From Faecalicoccus sp. (lineage in GTDB: Bacteria > Bacillota_I > Bacilli_A > Erysipelotrichales > Erysipelotrichaceae), in the NCBI GenBank assembly GCA_017941505.1, contig JAGAWH010000223.1, positions 1-33,343 of the forward strand: 33,343 nucleotides of DNA. Reading direction: 5' to 3'. Position numbers and translations under genes: made by a program. The notes beneath the pieces were generated by a model, which was given only the letters and a program-made list of their open reading frames with translations, made no database searches and was not told the origin of the DNA. Shown piece by piece: positions 19,804 through 27,113 of this stretch. Within the stretch, counting starts at the first letter, position 1. The number at the start of each line of letters is the position of its first letter.

Positions 19804-20370
19804 ATGAGTAGAATTCAAGAATTGTTACAGGAAAATACATCTGTAATCGATGAAGATATGGCTGATTTCGATTTGTTGTTTACGCATCAAATCAATACGG
19901 AGTTAACCGAACTTGCCGGTGAGGCCTTCTTCGAACATTTTAAAGATGAAGGCATTACGAAAATCGTTACCATTGAAACAAGCGGAATTGCGTTTGCCTA
20001 CGCCGCCGCTTTGCGTTTAAATGTACCGGTTGTCTTTATTAAGAAGACAAAGCCGTCTACGATGATGTATCCTTATCACACGAAAGTATATTCTACTTCC
20101 AAAAATAAAAGTTTTACTTTGTGTTTGGGAAGAGATGTTCTTAAACCGGAGGATAAAGTACTCTTTATTGATGATATCTTAGCCAATGGGGAATCCTTCC
20201 TGGCGATTGAAAGATTGATTGAAAATACGGGTGCAAAGCTTGCCGGTGCTGCCATTGTCGTAGAAAAGACTTTCCAGGATGGTGCCAAAATTATTCGTGA
20301 AGAATTGGAGAATGTCTGCGTATTGGCATCGATATCAGAAATCGCAGACGACAAAATTATCTGGTCATAA
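19804..20370 (+). CDS. xpt: Xanthine phosphoribosyltransferase
   Basis: 188 residues from the ATG at 19804 (SD GGAGGTG, 6 nt upstream; the open frame begins earlier, but its extra part overlaps the promoter). Xpt salvages xanthine with PRPP to make XMP. The NQLLT/HQIN N-terminus (LLFTHQINTELTEL), IETSGIAFAYAAA, KKTKPSTM and the PRPP loop VLFIDDILANGES fit this family. Unlike in Bacillus, no purine riboswitch precedes it. It is 14 nt from the VanZ-like gene and probably co-transcribed. Confidence 0.9.
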   Translation: MSRIQELLQENTSVIDEDMADFDLLFTHQINTELTELAGEAFFEHFKDEGITKIVTIETSGIAFAYAAALRLNVPVVFIKKTKPSTMMYPYHTKVYSTSKNKSFTLCLGRDVLKPEDKVLFIDDILANGESFLAIERLIENTGAKLAGAAIVVEKTFQDGAKIIREELENVCVLASISEIADDKIIWS

Positions 20371-20384
20371 CAAGGAGGCTGCCA

Positions 20385-20966
20385 ATGTCAAAAAATAAAG
20401 TTTTACATATTATTCTCAGCATATTGGCAGCTATTGTTCTGCATATCGCGGTTGTTCATCCCATATTAGATTTAGTGACAATTTTATCGCCGTTAGAAAA
20501 TGTGGGAGCCATTTTTATTGAATCCTGCATGGTCTATGAAGTGACAAAATATTTCTTTCAGGGATGGACTCGAAGAGATAAGATCTTAATCACAATCAAC
20601 TATATTATTACGGTATTGTTTATCATGTTTGTACGTCCTAAATTAGGTGGAGCCTATTTTCAATTAAATCCCTTCGCCTTATTTCGGGAACTATATTACG
20701 GAAACTATTATCAATGGATGATTTTCTTTTGTAACATAGTGATGTTTATACCGCTTCCCTATATTCTGGGTCACCGCATCTTAAATAAAACAGCACTGTT
20801 TCTGACCTGTTTTATGATTGGAGTTTTATTGGAGCTGTTACAGACTATTACCCATCGGGGTATCTTCGATTTAGGAGATATCCTACTTTATTCCATCGGA
20901 ATTATAATCGGCATGATTATACGCAAACATATATTTACCAAACAGCAGAGAGTAGTTTATCGCTAA
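20385..20966 (+). CDS. VanZ-like membrane protein
   Basis: 193 residues, about five hydrophobic segments. The last third (FCNIVMFIPLPYILGHR, LLELLQTITHRGIFDLGDILLYSIGIIIG) is the VanZ-like domain. VanZ gives low-level teicoplanin resistance in enterococci; the wider family occurs in many membranes with unclear roles. The ATG at 20385 follows AAGGAGG. It follows xpt by 14 nt, so it is part of the same transcript. No van resistance genes are nearby. Confidence 0.85.
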   Translation: MSKNKVLHIILSILAAIVLHIAVVHPILDLVTILSPLENVGAIFIESCMVYEVTKYFFQGWTRRDKILITINYIITVLFIMFVRPKLGGAYFQLNPFALFRELYYGNYYQWMIFFCNIVMFIPLPYILGHRILNKTALFLTCFMIGVLLELLQTITHRGIFDLGDILLYSIGIIIGMIIRKHIFTKQQRVVYR

Positions 20967-21031
20967 TCTCTTTTTTTGTATCCGTATTCCCTTAGGTGTA
21001 AAATATAAGCAAATAAAAAAGGAATAAGCAT

Positions 21032-21535
21032 ATGAGATTATTTATCGCAATTTTACCCTCAGATGAAATGAAAGAGACATTAATTGATATTCAAAATACG
21101 ATGTATGATCACGATATCCGAGGCTACTATACCCAGGAAGAAAACCTCCACTTAACATTAGCCTTTATCGGTGAATATGGAGACCCTCAGAAAGTTATGG
21201 ATATCCTTTCGGAAATTGAATTTGAGCCTTTTGAAATAGAGTTAGGTGAGTTAGGCTGTTTTGATGATCTCTGGTGGGTTGGTCTCAAACAATCAAATCC
21301 ATTAGAAGCTCTTGTCAACCGTATTCGAAGAGCTCTTTCCAAGGCTGATATCCCTTATGATAAAAAGAGCTTTATGCCTCATATTACACTGATTCGTAAA
21401 GCTGCAGGACAATTACAGTGGATTCAATCCGAAAGTGCTGTTATGGAAGCAAGCACAATCTCATTGATGCGCTCAGACCGTGGTAAAAACGGAATGATAT
21501 ACACCGAAATTGATTATTGGGAAGCAAAGGAATGA
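21032..21535 (+). CDS. thpR: RNA 2',3'-cyclic phosphodiesterase
   Basis: 167 residues of the 2H phosphoesterase superfamily. Two HxT motifs are visible: HLTLAFIGE near residue 44 and HITLIRK near residue 115, forming the bilobed active site that opens 2',3'-cyclic phosphate to 2'-phosphate on RNA. The opening MRLFIAILPSDEMK is characteristic of ThpR/LigT. ATG 21032 with AAAAAGGAA upstream. It ends ESAV...DYWEAKE; the last coding bases recur in a relic at 22651-22719. Confidence 0.92.
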   Translation: MRLFIAILPSDEMKETLIDIQNTMYDHDIRGYYTQEENLHLTLAFIGEYGDPQKVMDILSEIEFEPFEIELGELGCFDDLWWVGLKQSNPLEALVNRIRRALSKADIPYDKKSFMPHITLIRKAAGQLQWIQSESAVMEASTISLMRSDRGKNGMIYTEIDYWEAKE

Positions 21536-21576
21536 TGAAAAAAGACAGTTTAAAGAAAACCTTCAAAACTGTCTTT
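21536..21576. terminator. Hairpin between thpR and the lipoprotein gene
   Basis: Stem AAAGACAGTTT (21541-21551) with AAACTGTCTTT (21566-21576), loop 14 nt. On the minus strand it is followed by T-runs (TTTTTTCATC), and on the plus strand by ATTATTTC. Confidence 0.75.
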
Positions 21577-21608
21577 ATTATTTCAACAATCTTAAGTTAA
21601 TGGATTAC

Positions 21609-22442
21609 TCATTCTATTGATTCAAAGTAAAAATCTTCGGTTACAAAAAGATAATCGTACTGAGCCAATCCATCCTTTAAATCTTCTGCATCCCACGCTT
21701 TTGGACACAGATTTTCATTAAAGGCGACTTCTATACGGACTGTCTGACCGCTATTGATTGCCTTTTCCGGAACTTCTGCCGTAAAAAAAGCAACTCCCAT
21801 CTCTAACGGTGATACTTTTAAATCCCCTTTGGTTTGACTCCATATTTTTGCCTGATATTCATATTTATCATCAATTATGACTTTTCCTGCTACGTTGCTC
21901 ATATCCAATTCCTTTTCATAACTGCTTTCAAATCCCAGTACAGCAATTATGTAGGTATTACCTTCTCCAGCGGTATTATAAAGCCAGTTATCAATCAAAT
22001 CACTAGCATAAGGAGAATCTATCCCAAACTTACAAAAGGCTAATTCGGCTACTGTATCATGAGTAACCATGTCCTGTTTCTGCTGTTTAATGTGTTTATA
22101 TACATCTTCTTCATTCACAAGGATCAAATTATCATTATCATCTTTTTCGATTTTGTACTCCTTATCATTCATCTCTATGATGCTCTCATCAAGTCTATCT
22201 AAATCGCCGGTTTGCTGCCAGTTAGAACTGGACGTATAGCTGGTAGTATAGTACATCTTTTCGCCTTCAATATAAGCTCTGTAACCATTTTCATCATTTC
22301 TCCATATTCCCTGCACATCATCTACCGTATAAGCTTGTGCTGCTTGTTGTGACTGGCCGCCATTGCCACCTGACCCGCATCCGGTCATTCCAAATGCCAT
22401 CATTAGTGATAATCCAATGCTTAACACTTTTTTGTTTTTCAT
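21609..22442 (-). CDS. Hypothetical lipoprotein
   Basis: 277 residues with signal peptide and lipobox GMTGC (Cys22), then a Gly/Gln/Ser linker. Two globular parts follow: residues about 38-115 (DVQGIWRNDENGYRAYIEGE, MYYTTSY, IEMNDKEYKIEKDDN) look like a small beta-rich lipocalin- or DUF-type sensor, and residues about 125-277 (FGIDSPYASDLIDN..., AVLGFESSYEKELDMSNV, FFTAEVPEKAINSGQTVRIEVAF) have an Ig-like pattern. ATG 22442 follows AAGGAG. No enzyme motif is recognised. It lies between thpR and the thpR relic and is on the same strand as the MerR-linked surface genes, but its promoter does not carry their operator. Confidence 0.8.
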   Translation of the reverse strand: MKNKKVLSIGLSLMMAFGMTGCGSGGNGGQSQQAAQAYTVDDVQGIWRNDENGYRAYIEGEKMYYTTSYTSSSNWQQTGDLDRLDESIIEMNDKEYKIEKDDNDNLILVNEEDVYKHIKQQKQDMVTHDTVAELAFCKFGIDSPYASDLIDNWLYNTAGEGNTYIIAVLGFESSYEKELDMSNVAGKVIIDDKYEYQAKIWSQTKGDLKVSPLEMGVAFFTAEVPEKAINSGQTVRIEVAFNENLCPKAWDAEDLKDGLAQYDYLFVTEDFYFESIE

Positions 22443-22650
22443 AAATCATTTCTCCTTTGTATTATCTCTTTAATATTTAGACGACCCTCTCCCCCGCACA
22501 GTTCACAGGATCTTTAATTTTTGACTATTATTAAATTGTGCTGTCTATCATTTTTTATAATCATCTTTATTTTATGAACAAGAGAAAAACACAGTCTTCA
22601 TGACTGTGTGAATCTCATTTCGTTATGAAGCTTTATCTATATCTAATCCC
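22443..22650. other. Non-coding spacer upstream of the lipoprotein gene
   Basis: Part of a 313-nt stretch (22443-22755) with no full gene. This part has the lipoprotein promoter/leader, an AT-rich zone at about 22515-22585 and the minus-strand terminator hairpin at 22585-22609. I see no -35/-10 pair clear enough to call. Confidence 0.4.
22585..22609 (-). terminator. Minus-strand terminator downstream of the MerR-linked operon
   Basis: ACACAGTC (22589-22596) with GACTGTGT (22602-22609), loop TTCAT; on the minus strand followed by TTTTTCTC. It may end the operon 24464-22756. Confidence 0.7.
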
Positions 22651-22719
22651 ATGCACTTAGATTGCAGTCGAAACGATACAATCTGTACCGGAGTTGATTA
22701 TTGGGAAGCAGACAATTAA
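22651..22719 (+). pseudogene. Relic of a second thpR 3' end
   Basis: A 22-codon frame, MHLDCSRNDTICTGVDYWEADN then TAA, matches the end of ThpR (SLMRSDR...IYTEIDYWEAKE) in the same frame. DNA identity includes 17 consecutive bases (21510-21526 against 22694-22710), with codon-level similarity further up. The rest of the gene is missing, so it is a degraded copy or a duplicated 3' end. Confidence 0.65.
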
Positions 22720-22723
22720 GACA

Positions 22724-22753
22724 GGCAGCAAGTTTAGTGCTTGCTGCCTTATT
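22724..22753 (+). terminator. Terminator behind the thpR relic
   Basis: GGCAGCAAG (22724-22732) with CTTGCTGCC (22740-22748), loop TTTAGTG, then TTATT. Position relative to the relic mirrors the terminator of thpR. Confidence 0.7.
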
Positions 22754-22755
22754 AA

Positions 22756-23721
22756 TTAGGATCCTACCGCAATGAGTTTTTGCTGGATGCGTCCGGTAAC
22801 TTCGATATAATAAGCTAACTCTGCTGCATTCATTTCAGATTGATCCATTTTTTCTAATTGATCTAACATTGTCACTTCTTCGGATAGAAGACTTGTCATC
22901 TCTGTTAATAGATTTATATCGGAAGGGTTTTCTTTATAAGCTTTCATCACTTCACAATAGTGATCGAACCAGGCTTCATAATTATCCATTGTCTGTTTGA
23001 ATTCCGGACGTATTGCAGAAGAGTCTGTGGTTGATGGTGTACTTGTTTCAGTATCAGGTGAAACTGCTAATGGCTTGGCTTCATCAATAATTTTATCAAA
23101 TGCATTTCGGTATTCATAATCCGCTTCCTGTGATTGGAGAAGCATTACAATAATCACCTTTTTATGATCCTTATTATTGATAAGAGTATATACTCCATCC
23201 ATAGGAATTTCATCATTTCCATTGTTAAGTCCGAATTCAAATGTCGTCTTAGATGCCTGGACCGACTGTGAAGTTTTATATTCGGTGGATTCCAGTTTAT
23301 TTAAATATGAGCCCTTACTGTTTGATTTAATACTTTCAAGATGTGGATCGACTACCTTTTCATAGTTAGTCGCAAAGTCCTTTTCAGAAACATCTCCATC
23401 ACTGGACATAAAATACAAATCGACCGACTTATTTCCTGCTTCAGCTTCAAACCTTAATTCTCCATCCTTTTTTGAAACATTTTCCCCATAATAATCAGGT
23501 ATTTCAAATGTCATACCTGCATACTCAACAGTTTGATAACTATCTGCTTTTCTTTCTTCACGACCCTGCTCCTCCTCTATTTCTTCCGGTTTTACTTCCA
23601 AATTAGAGCTTCTGTTGAAAACCATCGAGCCGCCGGATTTTAAACAGAGACCTACCACTATCACAAACGCATATGTTAAATATTTATTGCTCGTTATTTG
23701 TGATAAAAATTTATTGTTCAT
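22756..23721 (-). CDS. Membrane-anchored protein with C-terminal DUF6591-like domain
   Basis: About 321 residues. I prefer the ATG at 23721: GGAAGG is 8 nt before it but only 2 nt before the ATG at 23727. It has a membrane helix at about residues 15-33, a charged Glu-rich linker, a middle domain about 60-205 (TVEYAGMTFEIPDYYG, ELRFEAEAGNKSVDLYFMSS, VYTLINNKDHKKVIIVMLL) resembling a PsbP/Mog1-like or similar stress-lipoprotein fold, a Ser/Thr-rich linker, and a helical C-terminus (EFKQTMDNYEAWFDHYCEVMKAYKEN, ending YYIEVTGRIQQKLI) like DUF6591. It is the second gene after the lipoprotein at 23736, separated by 14 nt, and so probably under the MerR-type promoter. Function unknown. Confidence 0.78.
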   Translation of the reverse strand: MNNKFLSQITSNKYLTYAFVIVVGLCLKSGGSMVFNRSSNLEVKPEEIEEEQGREERKADSYQTVEYAGMTFEIPDYYGENVSKKDGELRFEAEAGNKSVDLYFMSSDGDVSEKDFATNYEKVVDPHLESIKSNSKGSYLNKLESTEYKTSQSVQASKTTFEFGLNNGNDEIPMDGVYTLINNKDHKKVIIVMLLQSQEADYEYRNAFDKIIDEAKPLAVSPDTETSTPSTTDSSAIRPEFKQTMDNYEAWFDHYCEVMKAYKENPSDINLLTEMTSLLSEEVTMLDQLEKMDQSEMNAAELAYYIEVTGRIQQKLIAVGS

Positions 23722-23735
23722 GTTCATAACCTTCC

Positions 23736-24464
23736 TTAGAAGTTATACTGCTGCGGATACGCATATACTTCATAATGATCAACAGCCCCTGCTGTCAACC
23801 AGTTTGGAGATCCTAAGCCTGTCATGGAGAATCCAATCTTATCCCCAGCCGGTAATTCATCATTTAAAATTGTGAATTCAGAGCCGATGATTTGACCCGT
23901 CGCATCGTATAAAAAGGCTACTACATACACAAACTCATAATCTTCATCTGTAGTATTTTCAACACGGCCTGTCACCTTGACACCACCAAATTGTTCATCC
24001 GTGATACTGATTTCAGATGTTTCAAAACGGATACAATCCACTTTAGATTCCTTGATATTTACGTGTGGAAGTACCTTCAATTCGGTTGGCATTCCATCAT
24101 CCAAAGTGGTTTCTTCAAAATAATAACCTGTTTCTCCCGGCTTAAGAACTTCCGGGAAGGCACTCACATAACTTTTACTGTCCACCAGGTGTCCATCCAT
24201 ATCCTCTAAATCCATCGTTGCAGCACTTAAATACAAGTTCTTCTTTCCGGTATTGGTAACAGGACAGGCAATCTGGATCCATGTGGTACCGATGCTGTTG
24301 ACCCATGTCTTAGCTGTACAATCCCCTACTTCATAATCTACATCCTTTGACTTTTCTTTTTTCTCTACCACCTTTGACACATTGTTTGAAACTGCACCTG
24401 AAGCGCATCCCATCATACTGAAACACATCCCTGCAGCCAGTAATAATTTCATAAATTTGTTCAT
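23736..24464 (-). CDS. Lipoprotein with FxLYD/DUF5067-like Ig fold
   Basis: 242 residues; signal peptide with lipobox SMMGC (Cys20). Two similar beta-rich halves follow: WIQIACPVTNTGKKNLYLSA... and VKVTGRVENTTDEDYEFVYVVAFLYDATGQIIG, typical of the Ig-like FxLYD or DUF5067 domains that carry extracellular binding or adaptor jobs. ATG 24464 is preceded by AAGGAGG. It is the first gene of a two-gene operon; its promoter (24503-24533) has a 19-bp spacer and a palindrome typical of MerR activation. The adjacent merR genes are the natural regulators. Ligand unknown. Confidence 0.82.
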   Translation of the reverse strand: MNKFMKLLLAAGMCFSMMGCASGAVSNNVSKVVEKKEKSKDVDYEVGDCTAKTWVNSIGTTWIQIACPVTNTGKKNLYLSAATMDLEDMDGHLVDSKSYVSAFPEVLKPGETGYYFEETTLDDGMPTELKVLPHVNIKESKVDCIRFETSEISITDEQFGGVKVTGRVENTTDEDYEFVYVVAFLYDATGQIIGSEFTILNDELPAGDKIGFSMTGLGSPNWLTAGAVDHYEVYAYPQQYNF

Positions 24465-24502
24465 TATAATTCCTCCTTGGATAAATATACTTTTCTATTA
24501 TC

Positions 24503-24533
24503 AGAGTAATTCCGTTCCCCACGGAACAGTCAA
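24503..24533 (-). promoter_or_regulatory. MerR-type promoter/operator of the lipoprotein operon (copy A)
   Basis: Minus strand: -35 TTGACT (24533-24528), 19-bp spacer, -10 TACTCT (24508-24503). The spacer contains GTTCC-GTGG-GGAAC (24527-24514), five bases before the -10. A 19-bp spacer is too long for RNA polymerase alone and is the hallmark of promoters twisted open by MerR proteins. Confidence 0.75.
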
Positions 24534-24547
24534 GGTCATGAATTAAG

Positions 24548-24898
24548 TCACAGCTTTGTTTCCTTGGCAATGATCTGCTTCAATAATTCAATCTGTTCCG
24601 CTTTTTCGGTTAGTTCTGCATTTAATCGATTCGATGCCTGGACAAGAATTTTAAATCGATCCGAATTTAAATCACTCATCAAATTTTTGATCTCCGAAAT
24701 ATTCAATCCCGCCTGCCGATATTTCATAATTTCATATAAACGACCGATTTGATCCTCATCGTAAAACTTATGTTTTTGAGCACCCTTACGCTTTGCCGGT
24801 TTCAACAGTCCTATCTTGTCATAATAGAATAAGGTCTTGCGGGTAATCCCGGTTTTCCTGCAGACATCGCCAACCGAATATAATTCATTTTCTTTCAC
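24548..24898 (-). CDS. MerR-type regulator 1
   Basis: 116 residues. Winged helix-turn-helix of the MerR kind: LYSVGDVCRKTGITRKTLFYYDKIGLLKPAKR (residues 6-37), second helix pair LYEIMKYRQAGLNISEIK (53-70), then a single dimerisation helix to the end (LTEKAEQIELLKQII). It has no C-terminal effector domain and no metal-binding cysteines, so the signal is not predictable. The start is a GTG at 24898 with no good SD; the predicted transcript end is only 1-4 nt upstream. Its own promoter has the same operator as that of the lipoprotein operon, suggesting autoregulation. Confidence 0.85.
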   Translation of the reverse strand: MKENELYSVGDVCRKTGITRKTLFYYDKIGLLKPAKRKGAQKHKFYDEDQIGRLYEIMKYRQAGLNISEIKNLMSDLNSDRFKILVQASNRLNAELTEKAEQIELLKQIIAKETKL

Positions 24899-24906
24899 TG
24901 TCTTAA

Positions 24907-24937
24907 AGTGTATTATCGTTCCCTATGGAACGGTCAA
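24907..24937 (-). promoter_or_regulatory. MerR-type promoter/operator of merR gene 1 (copy B)
   Basis: Minus strand: -35 TTGACC (24937-24932), 19-bp spacer, -10 TACACT (24912-24907), with GTTCC-ATAG-GGAAC (24931-24918) in the spacer and five bases to the -10, exactly as in copy A. The -35 overlaps the stop codon of merR gene 2. Confidence 0.75.
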
Positions 24938-25281
24938 TCTTTAGACTCTTTTATCATTAATTCATTCAAAGCTTCAATTTGTTCTTTTTTCTGTTCATAT
25001 TCTTCATTCAACCTTTTCAAAGCGCCCGCAAAAACAGCCTTTCGATCCACCATCGGATCATCCAACAATGATTTCACTTCCAAAATCGTCATACCGGCAC
25101 TTCGATATTTTAATATTTCTTCCAAACGTATTTTCTGTGTACTGTCATACATTTTGTGCTTTTGGATTCCCTGCCTTAAAGAAGGCATAAGTAAGCCAAT
25201 CTTGTCATAATAAAATAATGTTTTTCGAGTAACTCCGGTTAAATAACAAATATCGCTGACCGTATATAATTTGTCTTCCAT
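24934..25281 (-). CDS. MerR-type regulator 2
   Basis: 115 residues from the ATG at 25281, 8 nt after AAGGAG. It is a paralogue of the downstream regulator: LYTVSDICYLTGVTRKTLFYYDKIGLLMPSLRQG (same spacing and the same TRKTLFYYDKIGLL core), ILEVKSLL helix and a C-terminal coiled coil (EQKKEQIEALNELMIKES). Again there is no visible effector domain. It ends inside the promoter of the first merR gene. The tandem pair probably arose by duplication and could form heterodimers or read two signals. Confidence 0.85.
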   Translation of the reverse strand: MEDKLYTVSDICYLTGVTRKTLFYYDKIGLLMPSLRQGIQKHKMYDSTQKIRLEEILKYRSAGMTILEVKSLLDDPMVDRKAVFAGALKRLNEEYEQKKEQIEALNELMIKESKD

Positions 25282-25330
25282 GTCTTTTACACTCCTTCTC
25301 ATTAAGGAAGCTGTAAAAAATGCGCATTCT

Positions 25331-25344
25331 TTCTGATTACAGAA
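25331..25344. promoter_or_regulatory. Palindrome upstream of merR gene 2
   Basis: TTCTG-ATTA-CAGAA: same 5+4+5 geometry as the two operators above but different sequence. No -35/-10 pair with 19-bp spacing fits around it, so its role is open. Confidence 0.3.
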
Positions 25345-25385
25345 TAAACGACCCGGGAAACAGAATATATACCCAAAAAATCGGC

Positions 25386-25414
25386 AAAAAAAAAATAGCG
25401 GAACCCCGCTATTT
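25386..25414 (-). terminator. Terminator of the zinc-ribbon gene
   Basis: AAATAGCGG and its partner (25393-25401 with 25406-25414), loop of 4, followed by about ten T on the minus strand. It includes the TAG stop (25409-25411). Confidence 0.9.
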
Positions 25415-26419
25415 CTCCAATTCTTTCTTCCTTGTTTCTACCACATTGATAAAATCTTCTTTGGAATGTCTGTGAATATGATTCCTTGCGTCTTCTTCAT
25501 TTTCATAAATTTCATCATAATCAATGATATTCACATATCCGCACTTGCGGCATTGCCATAATGGCAGATGGTCATCAAACCCTTCCTGTTTATTTAAATA
25601 ATCGTGGCAGTTGTCGCAAAACCAATCCACACCCGGAAACCTGTTTTCCATATCATCGCCTACATAGAAGCTGCCGTAGTCTTCCGGATTGGCAAGAAAG
25701 TTGAGCTGATCCATCAGATCCCCGGATGCCGTACTCGGTCTATGAGCCGGTGAAAAAGAGCTGTCAAAGGTACGACATATTCTGCCGCACGCATTTCTAA
25801 GTAAACTGCCTAACAACAGCCATAAAAAACCATTTCTTACTCCATCAATATCATATTGTGTCAATTGATAAAACGCATTATATAAAATTTGATCAAATAC
25901 TTCATCATCAAAAGGAAATAATTCGCTGTCTCTTTCATACTCACTTTTATCGTAATAAGCTTCGGCAGTATCGACCACAAAGTTCCATAACATCGCATGA
26001 AATCGATTGATCTTTTCTTCATCCAACTGTTTTATAATCGCATCTACATGTTCATATAAATCAATAATCGGTTGAAGTTCCAACGATAGTTTCCGTGATA
26101 TATTTTTCTGAATTAATTCAGCACTTCTTCTTTCTTTTTCCAGATTGCTGGAAGTCGTACCTACAAGCTTTCCGGTAATATGGGTAACCCTGTTATTGCC
26201 TCCGCTGTATAGATAACCATGATATCTTGTTGCGTAGATGATTCTCTCCATATCTACAAATTCAGGTAACTCCTTTGTGGTATTATCACTTTCTCTTACT
26301 TGAATAATTAAAGATCCAAACCAATCATTCAATAAATCCAGCTGTTTGGGAGCAGATAAACCTGTTACGGAATAATATAAATCCGTTACATATCCAAGTC
26401 TTAATTCGTTATGTTCCAT
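25409..26419 (-). CDS. Hypothetical protein with C-terminal zinc ribbon
   Basis: 336 residues from the ATG at 26419 (SD AAAGGTG; the frame opens three codons earlier at a GTG). N-terminal half is helical and charged (EKERRSAELIQKNISRKLSLELQ, QPIIDLYEHVDAIIKQLDEEKINR). Residues about 250-300 contain WFCDNCHDYLNKQEGFDDHLPLWQCRKCGY: four cysteines in CxxC pairs, a rubredoxin-like zinc ribbon. It ends in a Lys/Glu-rich helix. I do not recognise a family; such ribbon-tailed proteins often bind nucleic acid or other proteins. No operon link: ends in its own terminator. Confidence 0.75.
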   Translation of the reverse strand: MEHNELRLGYVTDLYYSVTGLSAPKQLDLLNDWFGSLIIQVRESDNTTKELPEFVDMERIIYATRYHGYLYSGGNNRVTHITGKLVGTTSSNLEKERRSAELIQKNISRKLSLELQPIIDLYEHVDAIIKQLDEEKINRFHAMLWNFVVDTAEAYYDKSEYERDSELFPFDDEVFDQILYNAFYQLTQYDIDGVRNGFLWLLLGSLLRNACGRICRTFDSSFSPAHRPSTASGDLMDQLNFLANPEDYGSFYVGDDMENRFPGVDWFCDNCHDYLNKQEGFDDHLPLWQCRKCGYVNIIDYDEIYENEEDARNHIHRHSKEDFINVVETRKKELEK

Positions 26420-26465
26420 GTGTATCACCTTTATTATTGTCCATCATCTCAAAACCACGGTCAAC

Positions 26466-26487
26466 AAAAAAAGCGCCTCAGCGCTTT
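26466..26487 (-). terminator. Terminator of the dnaD-nth operon
   Basis: AAAGCGC / GCGCTTT (26470-26476 with 26481-26487), loop CTCA which contains the TGA stop, then seven T on the minus strand. Confidence 0.88.
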
Positions 26488-27113
26488 AATGCTTCTAATT
26501 TATCCTTCTTACAGAAGGAAGTAAACGGACAGGTATCGCATTTCGGATTTCTGGCGGTACATAAATACCTTCCGAAAAAGATCATATCATGATGTCCCTG
26601 ATTCCATCGATTCCGGTCGATCTTGCGTTTTAATTTCTCTTCTACTTTTTCCACCGAATCATTTGGTTTTGCCAAACCGAGTCGCTTGGATACTCTTTCT
26701 ACATGGGTATCTACCGCAAAGCTTGGTATATCAAAGGCAACACTGCGTACCACATTGGCGGTCTTTCTTCCGACTCCCGGCAAAGACTGCAGCTCTTTAT
26801 AGGTAGAAGGAACTTTCCCGTTAAAACGATCCTGCAGCTCTTTTGAAAGCGTAGAAAGCGAGCGCGCCTTATTGCGATACAAACCAATCTGGCGGATATA
26901 TGACTCAATATCGGAAGATGAAGCTTTCGACATAGTTTCACAATCCGGATATTTTTCAAATAAATCCGGTGTTACCTTATTGACTGATGCATCGGTTGTC
27001 TGGGCAGACAATACAACCGCAACTAATAATTGAAAAGGTGTTTGATGGTTTAATTCACAATGAGCTTCCGGAAATATCTTTTCAATCTCATCCAATATTT
27101 CATTTCCGTTCAT
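26478..27113 (-). CDS. nth: Endonuclease III
   Basis: 211 residues, normal length. DNA glycosylase/AP lyase that removes oxidised pyrimidines. HhH-GPD fold: LPGVGRKTANVV (hairpin-helix-hairpin), catalytic Lys in that helix-loop region and aspartate in FAVDTHVERVSKR, and a 4Fe-4S cluster from CTARNPKCDTCPFTSFC. The ATG overlaps the dnaD stop (ATGA, 27110-27113). The dnaD-nth pair is conserved across Bacillota. Confidence 0.95.
   Translation of the reverse strand: MNGNEILDEIEKIFPEAHCELNHQTPFQLLVAVVLSAQTTDASVNKVTPDLFEKYPDCETMSKASSSDIESYIRQIGLYRNKARSLSTLSKELQDRFNGKVPSTYKELQSLPGVGRKTANVVRSVAFDIPSFAVDTHVERVSKRLGLAKPNDSVEKVEEKLKRKIDRNRWNQGHHDMIFFGRYLCTARNPKCDTCPFTSFCKKDKLEALKR

Noticed and set aside
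21527..22693. Integrated mobile element at the thpR 3' end
   Set aside because: No integrase or transposase lies between the repeats and the flanks are diverged, so decay of an old copy is more likely.
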